This document shows positions 1-4,759 of a stretch of DNA of 9,473 bases, piece by piece; the first letter of the stretch is position 1, and every line of letters starts with the position of its first letter. Under the pieces are notes generated by a model. The model was given only the letters and a program-made list of their open reading frames with translations, had not been told where the DNA came from and searched no databases. The stretch lies in NCBI GenBank assembly GCA_947177005.1, contig CAMWSZ010000084.1, forward strand, positions 1 to 9,473, given 5' to 3'. A program made the translations under genes and the position numbers. Source of the stretch: an uncultured Clostridia bacterium (lineage in GTDB: Bacteria; Bacillota; Clostridia; Oscillospirales; Oscillospiraceae).

Positions 1-104
1 GCCTCGATCATTTCCCTTGCGATTTTAGTAAACGCCTGAGAGCGCTTTGCGTCGGCAGCGCCCTTGGTTTTTTGAATATTATGCCATTTGGAATGTCCGG
101 ACAT
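1..104 (-). CDS. yebC: YebC/PmpR (TACO1) family protein, N-terminal fragment
   Basis: Only the first 34 codons are present; the gene runs off the left edge. The visible protein starts MSGHSKWHNIQ, then KTKGAADAKR and a FTKIAREM segment. The MSGHSKWxNIQ start followed by a Lys/Arg-rich stretch is the hallmark of the YebC/TACO1 family. These are cytosolic proteins first described as DNA-binding regulators and more recently linked to relief of ribosome stalling in translation. The ATG at 102-104 has an AAGGAG ribosome binding site (115-120) that overlaps the stop codon of the upstream nif3 gene, so the two are very probably co-transcribed and translationally coupled. The family is certain from the N-terminus, but the fragment cannot tell which YebC subtype this is. 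Confidence 0.93.
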   Translation of the reverse strand, partial: MSGHSKWHNIQKTKGAADAKRSQAFTKIAREMIE

Positions 105-118
105 AGCAATCTAACTCC

Positions 119-901
119 TTACACATAGTATTGAATCCTCTCCCAATGGGAGGAGGCTTTGGTGACTTTCAGATCAGGGAACCGTTCTGTCAGGAACTGC
201 TCCAGCACAGAACAGACCACGTCCTCAGTAGGGAAGTGGCCCGCGTCCACAAGGCACAGACCCAGCGCCCCGGCGTCCAGGAACTGGTTGTACTTCAGGT
301 CTGCGGTGACGAAGGCGTCACAGTGTTCCCGGACGGCGGCCTCAAAGTATTCTCCGCAGGCCCCGCCGCCCACAGCGACCCGCTGAACCGTTCCCGTTTT
401 TTCGACATACCGGATTCCGTTGGGCCGCAGGCGCTTCCGCACCAGTTCCAGGAATTGGGATACGGGCATAGGTTCCGGCAGCAGGCCCATGCGGACGATG
501 CCCTCGCCGCCCTCCATAATCTCCGTCTGCTCCAGTCCCAGACGCTGTGCAAGCGCGTCGTTGACACCGCCCTGCGCTGCGTCCAGATTGGTGTGCATAC
601 AGATGACGGAGGTCCCGTCTCTGACCAGTTTCCTCAAAAGATGTCCCTGTAGGGTATCGTTCCGCAGGGACTGTACAGGCGACCAGTGGCAGTTCATCAC
701 GGGGTGATGAGCGGCGATCAGCTCCGCACCGGTTTGCCGGGCCTCCTCCGCCACCGCCTCGGTTACATCCAGGGCGATGAGCACATGATGTACTTCTTTT
801 TCACACTCTCCCACCAGCAATCCCACGTTGTCCCATTTCATGGCCAGTTCCCTGGGGGCCAGTGAAAACAGGGCGGTTTCAATGTCGCGTACAGCCGGCA
901 C
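119..901 (-). CDS. Nif3-like dinuclear metal center protein (YqfO/YbgI family)
   Basis: A 260-residue member of the Nif3/DUF34 family: hexameric cytosolic proteins with a two-metal site, whose biochemical role is debated (GTP cyclohydrolase I-like and metal-related roles have been proposed). Numbered from the GTG start, visible motifs are WDNVGLLVG (about 23-31), the metal-ligand pair in AAHHP (about 63-67), HTNLD (about 103-107), VGGGACGEYF (about 177-186), TADLKYN (about 199-205) and DAGHFPTE (about 219-226), which carries the C-terminal His and Glu ligands. It is the short form: the roughly 110-residue insert of B. subtilis YqfO is absent and the length matches E. coli YbgI. The frame opens from a TTG at 926-928, but GTG at 899-901 has a much better ribosome binding site (AGAGGTG, 7-nt spacing) and begins where homologues do. 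It overlaps the 3' end of trmK by 23 nt, the common Firmicutes arrangement, and is followed directly by yebC. Confidence 0.93.
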   Translation of the reverse strand: MPAVRDIETALFSLAPRELAMKWDNVGLLVGECEKEVHHVLIALDVTEAVAEEARQTGAELIAAHHPVMNCHWSPVQSLRNDTLQGHLLRKLVRDGTSVICMHTNLDAAQGGVNDALAQRLGLEQTEIMEGGEGIVRMGLLPEPMPVSQFLELVRKRLRPNGIRYVEKTGTVQRVAVGGGACGEYFEAAVREHCDAFVTADLKYNQFLDAGALGLCLVDAGHFPTEDVVCSVLEQFLTERFPDLKVTKASSHWERIQYYV

Positions 902-1601
902 GCATCCACACCTCTTTCCGAATTTCAAGTTCTTTGCATATTGATAAAAATTGCATCCGGCGTTCCGCGAGGGCGGGGCCGGACGCCTTTTCCAGTCCCG
1001 CCGCGGCCCGCCGCAGACGGAGGATCATGCCCTCCAGATACGCGCCCCAGAGGGGGTCGTTTTGCAGGCGGAAGCCGCCCCAGGCGTCCGCATCGGGGCA
1101 GGAGTACGCCTCCGCGGTTCCGCCCGCGGACAGCACCGGATACAGCACGCCTTTGTCCTGCACCAGGCACTCCGCCTGTACCAGACAGCCCGTTTCCGCC
1201 AGATACCGCCGCAGCGTTTCGGCGCGGCTCATGGGCTGGAGCAGCAGCAGAGGACCGTTTTTTGTCCAGGGTGCGGCGTTCAGGATATCACAGATATTAT
1301 CGCCGCCCATACCGGCAATGATAATGACGTCGGCCTCCCCGGGCGCGAGGACCGACAGGCCGTCCCCTAAACGGAAATCAATTTTTTCCGTGACGCCGCA
1401 GCGCCGGGCGGTCTGACGGGCGCGCTCCAGGGGAGCGGGATTGATATCAGTGGCGATTGCCTGCCGCACCCGTCCGCGAACCAGCAGCTCCACAGGGATA
1501 TAGCCGTGATCGGTGCCGGTATCGGCCAGACAGCGGCAGTCCGCGGGCACCAGCTCCGCGATTCTCCGCAGTCTGGGTTTCAGATTCAGATGTTCAGGCA
1601 A
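879..1601 (-). CDS. trmK: tRNA (adenine(22)-N(1))-methyltransferase TrmK
   Basis: An S-adenosylmethionine-dependent methyltransferase of the TrmK (YqfN/DUF633) family, which makes m1A at position 22 of bacterial tRNAs in the cytosol. Numbered from the GTG at 1610, visible motifs are the SAM-binding loop LADTGTDHGYIP (about 28-39), the acidic strand end ATDINPAPLERA (about 53-64), RLGDGLSVL (about 80-88) and the family motif IIAGMGGDNI (about 97-106), followed by LLLQPM. The C-terminal third is a helical domain, as in the family. Length (about 240 residues) is normal. Start choice: GTG at 1608-1610 is possible but forms part of the best ribosome binding site (AGGGGGTG, 1608-1615), which is spaced 6 nt from TTG at 1599-1601, so I prefer TTG. 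The stop lies inside nif3, and the pairing with nif3 supports the call. No promoter of its own is evident; transcription probably comes from the DUF1858 gene through a hairpin. Confidence 0.93.
   Translation of the reverse strand: MPEHLNLKPRLRRIAELVPADCRCLADTGTDHGYIPVELLVRGRVRQAIATDINPAPLERARQTARRCGVTEKIDFRLGDGLSVLAPGEADVIIIAGMGGDNICDILNAAPWTKNGPLLLLQPMSRAETLRRYLAETGCLVQAECLVQDKGVLYPVLSAGGTAEAYSCPDADAWGGFRLQNDPLWGAYLEGMILRLRRAAAGLEKASGPALAERRMQFLSICKELEIRKEVWMRAGCTRH
909..915 (-). promoter_or_regulatory. Ribosome binding site that fixes the nif3 GTG start
   Basis: AGAGGTG on the minus strand, 7 nt before the GTG at 899-901 and inside the end of trmK. The alternative TTG at 926-928 has only a weak AAAGAA upstream, so the GTG is preferred. 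Confidence 0.7.
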
Positions 1602-1607
1602 TGTCCG

Positions 1608-1615
1608 CACCCCCT
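1608..1615 (-). promoter_or_regulatory. Ribosome binding site of trmK
   Basis: AGGGGGTG on the minus strand, one mismatch from AGGAGGTG, spaced 6 nt from TTG at 1599-1601. The competing GTG start (1608-1610) lies within it, which is why TTG is favoured. The site begins 9 nt after the end of the hairpin at 1625-1650. Confidence 0.55.
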
Positions 1616-1624
1616 GACCGGAAA

Positions 1625-1650
1625 CGGGGACTCATAGGTATGAGTCCCCG
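1625..1650 (-). terminator. Perfect 12-bp hairpin between DUF1858 gene and trmK (weak terminator or attenuator)
   Basis: CGGGGACTCATA (1625-1636) and TATGAGTCCCCG (1639-1650) are exact reverse complements around a 2-nt centre; the real loop would open to about 6-8 nt. On the minus strand it starts 15 nt after the DUF1858 stop codon and is followed by TTTCC, only a short U-run. It could be a leaky intrinsic terminator that lowers expression of trmK-nif3-yebC relative to the DUF1858 gene, or a 3'-end stabiliser. The fold is clear from the sequence; the role is inferred. Confidence 0.55.
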
Positions 1651-1665
1651 CAGTGACCAACCGGA

Positions 1666-1866
1666 TTACTTGTTTGCCTCCGCGTTGACGGCCTCCAGCA
1701 GTTTGCCGACGTCCACGCCGTGGACCGCGCAGGCCTCTTCGACGGTTTCGCCGCGGCTGCTGGGGCAGCCCAGACAGTGCATTCCGATGGAGAGGAAGAT
1801 AGGAGCGGTCTGGGGGGCGACGTCGAGGATATCGCCGATGATGGTGTCTTTGGTAATGGTAACCAT
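1666..1866 (-). CDS. DUF1858 domain protein (redox-disulfide type)
   Basis: A 66-residue protein that is essentially one DUF1858 domain, also known as the hybrid-cluster-protein-associated redox disulfide domain. It starts MVTITKDTIIGDIL and carries the diagnostic block GMHCLGCPSSRGETVEEAC, with a CxxC pair at C31 and C34 and a third cysteine at C46. The CxxC predicts a thiol-disulfide or metal-binding role, but the function of the family is not established. There is no signal peptide or membrane segment, so it is probably cytosolic. The ATG at 1864-1866 has an optimal ribosome binding site (TTGGAGG, 10 nt from GGAGG to ATG) and a strong promoter upstream. It is the first gene of a possible DUF1858-trmK-nif3-yebC unit, although a hairpin follows its stop. 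No hybrid-cluster protein gene is visible here. Confidence 0.9.
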   Translation of the reverse strand: MVTITKDTIIGDILDVAPQTAPIFLSIGMHCLGCPSSRGETVEEACAVHGVDVGKLLEAVNAEANK

Positions 1867-1908
1867 AAGAAAAATACCTCCAAGTTATATTTCTAATTCA
1901 GCGCATAT

Positions 1909-1937
1909 AGTATACCCCAAATCGCTCCTGATTTCAA
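1909..1937 (-). promoter_or_regulatory. Sigma-70 type promoter for the DUF1858 gene
   Basis: On the minus strand, a -35 TTGAAA (1932-1937) and a -10 TATACT (1909-1914) are separated by exactly 17 bp. Transcription would start near 1902, giving a leader of about 35 nt before the ATG. It lies about 30 bp beyond the stop of the unrecognised gene at 1968, which marks the boundary of the housekeeping cluster. Confidence 0.75.
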
Positions 1938-1967
1938 CACTTTTCTGAAACAGGCGTCAAGAAAATA

Positions 1968-2531
1968 TCAGGAAAGAAAAAACGGCCACTCTGTTGGGAG
2001 GCTGGACCGCCACCAGGGTTTGAAATCAAGGGGAAACAGGATATCATGCAACGCGTGCCGGACCTCCTGCCAGAGCGGACCGTTCAATTGATCGATATAT
2101 TGTTCCCAGGAGCCGGTTTTTCCGGCTGCTTTCAGGCGCCTGTACTGCTCCAGTTCAATATGGAAAAGTATTAAATTGATCCAAGCCCCCCCTTTACCGG
2201 CGGGAAAAAGTTCCGCAAAGCTCATATCATCGCTGACGCTGGCAGCAGCTGTGGATAATTCCGGATGAAATTGGATTTTGCTATACGGAAAATTTATCAA
2301 TGCCTCCCTGATAACGTTCCTTGCGGCCTGACGGTATTCTTCATGCGAACGTATTGTGGAAATAAACTCTTTCCATACAGGCTTTATTTCTGGCGGTACG
2401 GTTTCATTGATGACTGTAAACAGGTCATACTGTACTTTATAACAGAGATAGTCAGCATAGAAGCTGCACTCATATGAGTCGTTCAACATAGCATAACGCA
2501 TTTGGGATAACTCTTCTTGAGAGTCGGACAT
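1968..2531 (-). CDS. Hypothetical protein, 187 residues, divergent from XRE regulators
   Basis: I do not recognise this protein. It is predicted soluble, with no signal peptide, no membrane segment and no CxxC or P-loop. The N-terminal half is helical and rich in Tyr, Glu and Gln (SYECSFYADYLCYKVQYD; IRSHEEYRQAARNVIREAL). The C-terminal half has helices around EQYRRLKAAG and EVRHALHDILFPLDF and an aromatic tail with PWW and PTEWPFFLS. The open frame extends to 2564, but ATG at 2529-2531 is preceded by GGAGG (2541-2545, 9-nt spacing), so the shorter form is chosen. It has its own good promoter and stands back to back with an XRE repressor gene, so repression by that XRE protein is likely. Composition is AT-richer than the flanking housekeeping genes. 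A run of seven Gs in the coding strand (2186-2192) could slip, but the frame reads sensibly through it. Confidence 0.7.
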   Translation of the reverse strand: MSDSQEELSQMRYAMLNDSYECSFYADYLCYKVQYDLFTVINETVPPEIKPVWKEFISTIRSHEEYRQAARNVIREALINFPYSKIQFHPELSTAAASVSDDMSFAELFPAGKGGAWINLILFHIELEQYRRLKAAGKTGSWEQYIDQLNGPLWQEVRHALHDILFPLDFKPWWRSSLPTEWPFFLS

Positions 2532-2565
2532 TATGATGGACCTCCATTCATTTTCTTTTAACATA

Positions 2566-2594
2566 ATTATACTTAATACGTTGAACTATGTCTA
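2566..2594 (-). promoter_or_regulatory. Promoter of the hypothetical gene
   Basis: Minus strand: -35 TAGACA (2589-2594), 17-bp spacer, perfect -10 TATAAT (2566-2571). Transcription would start near 2559, about 28 nt before the ATG. The spacer contains the decamer AATACGTTGA (2575-2584 on the plus strand), whose near copy lies in the opposing promoter. Confidence 0.75.
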
Positions 2595-2619
2595 TAGGAT
2601 TCTGGACTAAATACGTCGA
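2575..2619 (+). repeat. Pair of near-identical decamers in divergent promoters (possible XRE operators)
   Basis: AATACGTTGA (2575-2584) and AATACGTCGA (2610-2619) match at nine of ten positions in the same orientation, 35 bp apart. Each falls in the spacer between -10 and -35 of one of the two divergent promoters, which is where a repressor would block both. The repeat is seen in the sequence; its role as an operator is inference. Confidence 0.45.
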
Positions 2620-2632
2620 GTTTGCCCATAAT
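2603..2632 (+). promoter_or_regulatory. Probable promoter of the first XRE gene
   Basis: Plus strand: -35-like TGGACT (2603-2608, four of six consensus bases), 18-bp spacer, -10 CATAAT (2627-2632, five of six). The spacer contains AATACGTCGA (2610-2619). Moderate match only; the position is right for a leader of about 30 nt ahead of the ATG at 2668. Confidence 0.45.
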
Positions 2633-2667
2633 AATTGTGCAAAACAGCTATAAGAGGTGAGGAGGCA

Positions 2668-2988
2668 ATGGATTTCAGACAGGGTGGACAAGCTATCCAG
2701 CGTATTCGCAGAGAACGCGGAATGACACAGGAGCAGCTTGCCGAGAAAATAGATGTTGCATCCAATACGATTTCCAGAATTGAACGGGGATATCTTCTGC
2801 CTGCTCTCCCAACGCTGATTGACATTTGTAATGTGCTTGAAACCGGCGCAGACTCTATTTTAGCTGCGTATATTACAAAAGATACTCCGATCAGGTGGAC
2901 GCCTCTGGCTGAAAAAATGGAGGGCATAGAACCGGAGAAACAACATAAAATTGAAACTATTTTGGACTGTATCATTGAGATATTATAG
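2668..2988 (+). CDS. XRE-family helix-turn-helix transcriptional regulator (first of two)
   Basis: A 106-residue DNA-binding protein with one Cro/C1-type HTH domain at about residues 9-62. Key elements are IRRERGMTQEQLAEKI (helices 1-2), the recognition region VASNTISRIERG, and the closing helix LPTLIDICNVLE. The last 40 residues (WTPLAEKMEGIEPEKQHKIETIL) look like a short amphipathic helical dimerisation tail, with no sensor domain. The open frame reaches back to a TTG at 2635, but ATG at 2668 has AGAGGTGA (2653-2660) at 7-nt spacing and an adjacent GGAGG, and starts where XRE proteins start. It probably represses its own promoter and the divergent hypothetical gene. A second XRE gene follows 31 nt downstream in the same direction. 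Such small XRE proteins are common in mobile and accessory regions of Clostridia. Confidence 0.88.
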   Translation: MDFRQGGQAIQRIRRERGMTQEQLAEKIDVASNTISRIERGYLLPALPTLIDICNVLETGADSILAAYITKDTPIRWTPLAEKMEGIEPEKQHKIETILDCIIEIL

Positions 2989-3019
2989 CATATTGGACCA
3001 AATGGACGTGAGGACGGAT

Positions 3020-3250
3020 ATGATTGAGGAATTTAGACAATACTATATCGGTATTGGTTTGAAAGTCTCCTATTATAGAAAATTTGCCGGATTGACACAG
3101 GAAAAACTTGCAGAAAAAATGGGAGTTGATACTTCCTTTATAGGACAGATTGAAGCTCCTAATGTTGTAAAAGCAATCAGTTTGGATACGTTGTTTCGTA
3201 TTGCAAAAGCATTGGATATTCCGCCCTATAAATTTTTGAAAATCGATTAA
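3020..3250 (+). CDS. XRE-family helix-turn-helix regulator (second, HTH-only)
   Basis: A 76-residue protein that is almost only a Cro/C1-type HTH domain (about residues 13-67). It has GLKVSYYRKFAGLTQEKLAEKM as helices 1-2, VDTSFIGQIEAPNV as the recognition helix and turn, and SLDTLFRIAKALDIPPYKFL as helices 4-5. QIEAPN followed by SLDTLFRIAKALD is the pattern of a common small clostridial XRE group. Start choice: ATG at 3020 has GAGGA 5 nt upstream. An in-frame ATG at 3002 has no ribosome binding site, and the frame further upstream overlaps the first XRE gene. It lies 31 nt after that gene and is probably co-transcribed with it. The stretch is clearly AT-rich: bases 3061-3120 hold 20 G/C of 60, against 36 of 60 in 5221-5280 inside lacZ. 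This suggests a separate origin from the sugar locus next door. Confidence 0.85.
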   Translation: MIEEFRQYYIGIGLKVSYYRKFAGLTQEKLAEKMGVDTSFIGQIEAPNVVKAISLDTLFRIAKALDIPPYKFLKID

Positions 3251-3256
3251 AGAACA

Positions 3257-3290
3257 ACCGCCGCCCGGGAATTCAATCCTGAGCGGCGGT
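3257..3290. terminator. Bidirectional terminator between XRE genes and the symporter gene
   Basis: ACCGCCGC (3257-3264) pairs with GCGGCGGT (3283-3290). After one mismatch the stem continues CGGGA/TCCTG around an ATTCAA loop. It is flanked by AAAGAACAA (3249-3257) on the left and TTATTCTTT on the right, so a T-rich tract follows the stem on both strands. It sits between two convergent genes, starting 6 bp after the XRE stop at 3250 and ending 10 bp before the symporter stop at 3301. Confidence 0.8.
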
Positions 3291-3300
3291 ACGTTATTCT

Positions 3301-4653
3301 TTATCCGTTTACAAGCTTGGCGTTTGCTTCCTCGACCTTGAGTCTGGACAGCAGGAACGTAATGACCAGATTCATGAGCATCGGCATCCAGAGATACATA
3401 AAGTACAGCATATTGATGCAGGATTGGGACTGTGTGGGCAGATTGGCCACATAGCCGCTGGCCTTCAGCAGCCACCCGGCCACCGCCACCCCGATTCCGC
3501 CGCCGATCTTCACGCCCAGCGATGTACACGAATACATGGTGCCGTCGAGTTGTTTGTGCTGGGTGAGATACGTGTACTTGGAACAGGTGGCGATCAGGGC
3601 GTTCAGATCTCCCTGAAGCGGGCTCATCCCGAGGGCCGCCACGCCGGAGAACAGCAACATCAGCGGCACGCTGCCCATATAAGCAGAGAACATCACCAGC
3701 GCACGGGCAATCGTTCCCAGCGCGTAGCCGGTAAGATTGAGCTTATACATCCCGTTCATCTTTTTCACCAGCATAGGGGTCAGGATCAGGCCGGCAATCA
3801 TCGGGATATTGATTGCCAGGGAGAAGGTGCCCAGCAGGGTGGCGTCGCCGAGGATGTAAGTCATAAAGTAGATGCCCATATTCAGCGTCGCGGTATAGAA
3901 CTGGCTCAGGATATAGACGCCGCAGATCAAAAGATAGTACTTGTTCTTGCACAGAATTTTCATGGTCTCCACGAGGCTGTATTTTTCCTCCGGGGCGTCC
4001 TGATTTTCACCTTCCGCCAGCTCTTCCGGCGGCAGCTCCTTCACGGACAGGACAGAGAGGCTGTTGAAGATGACGCCAATGATGGCATAGATAATGGCGG
4101 TGGTTCTCCAACCCGCCGCGCCGCCGCCCAGCGCCTGCACCACCCGTACCGTAACGGCCTGAATGAGCATACTGGTGCCGAACGCGAACATAAAGCGAAT
4201 GGAACCCATTTGTACCCGTTCGCTCTGATTTTTGGTAATGAGGGCGGTCAGGGCGGAATAGGCGATATTGTTTGCCGTGTAGAAAACGGCGTTCAGCAGC
4301 GTGTAAGAGATAAAGAACCAGGCATACTTTGCGGTCTCACTCATACCGGCGGGAATCGCAAACACCGCTGCCAGCGTAACCGCGCACCCGAAAAATCCAA
4401 AGAACATCCAGGGCCGGGCTTTCCCCATTTTGGTATGGGTTTTGTCGATCATGGAGCCGAAAAAGATATCGGTGACGCCGTCAAAGACTTTTGACGCCAG
4501 CATCAGTGTCCCGACGATACCGGCATCCATACCGGCACTGTCGGTCAGATAGATCATAACAAAGGAGGACAGCAAAGCGTATATCACGTTCCCCGCAATA
4601 TCTCCGGAACCGTAGCCCACCTTGTTATACCATTTCAAATACGTTTTTTCCAT
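3301..4653 (-). CDS. GPH-family sugar:cation symporter (MelB/LacS-like, MFS superfamily)
   Basis: A 450-residue, roughly 12-helix membrane transporter of the glycoside-pentoside-hexuronide:cation symporter family. Diagnostic features are the N-terminal VGYGSGDIAGN with D18, helix 2 SKVFDGVTDIFFGSMIDK with the two aspartates D58 and D62 that match the cation-site pair of MelB, and the loop KTHTKMGKARPW (about 71-82). NNIAYSAL (about 128-135) is the GPH motif usually written N-I/V-P-Y-G-A-L, and SERVQMGSIRF follows in the next cytosolic loop. There is no C-terminal PTS IIA domain like that of streptococcal LacS, so HPr-type regulation of the carrier is not expected. The ATG has AGGAG at 6-nt spacing. 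It lies 106 bp downstream of the beta-galactosidase gene on the same strand, so lactose or another galactoside is the likely substrate; the sequence alone does not fix it. Confidence 0.92.
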   Translation of the reverse strand: MEKTYLKWYNKVGYGSGDIAGNVIYALLSSFVMIYLTDSAGMDAGIVGTLMLASKVFDGVTDIFFGSMIDKTHTKMGKARPWMFFGFFGCAVTLAAVFAIPAGMSETAKYAWFFISYTLLNAVFYTANNIAYSALTALITKNQSERVQMGSIRFMFAFGTSMLIQAVTVRVVQALGGGAAGWRTTAIIYAIIGVIFNSLSVLSVKELPPEELAEGENQDAPEEKYSLVETMKILCKNKYYLLICGVYILSQFYTATLNMGIYFMTYILGDATLLGTFSLAINIPMIAGLILTPMLVKKMNGMYKLNLTGYALGTIARALVMFSAYMGSVPLMLLFSGVAALGMSPLQGDLNALIATCSKYTYLTQHKQLDGTMYSCTSLGVKIGGGIGVAVAGWLLKASGYVANLPTQSQSCINMLYFMYLWMPMLMNLVITFLLSRLKVEEANAKLVNG

Positions 4654-4691
4654 AAAGCACTCCTATTCTCTCAGTTGTTACCCGAATCTAT

Positions 4692-4758
4692 CATGATCTC
4701 TGCCGGACGCCGTGTTCCGGAAGCAGCGCGCTTTCACGGCGCCGGCAGAGGTATCATG
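4692..4758. repeat. Long imperfect inverted repeat between lacZ and the symporter gene
   Basis: Left arm 4692-4714 and right arm 4735-4758 give 22 paired bases, interrupted only by a one-base bulge (A4707) and a two-base bulge (4751-4752). The core is CTCTGCCGG / CCGGCAGAG (4698-4706, 4742-4750) plus CGCCGTG / CACGGCG (4708-4714, 4735-4741). The loop is 20 nt (4715-4734). No T-tract follows on either strand, so it is not a standard intrinsic terminator. It begins just 2 nt past the lacZ stop codon and could be an mRNA stabiliser or processing site, or a REP-like extragenic palindrome. Confidence 0.75.
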
Positions 4759-4759
4759 T

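Noticed and set aside
2992..3022. ATG at 3002 as start of the second XRE gene
   Set aside because: No ribosome binding site precedes it, whereas ATG at 3020 has GAGGA at 5-nt spacing.
4722..4735. A possible catabolite-responsive element (CRE) resembling TGAAAGCG on the minus strand
   Set aside because: Several consensus positions fail and it lies in the loop of the palindrome after lacZ, not near a promoter.
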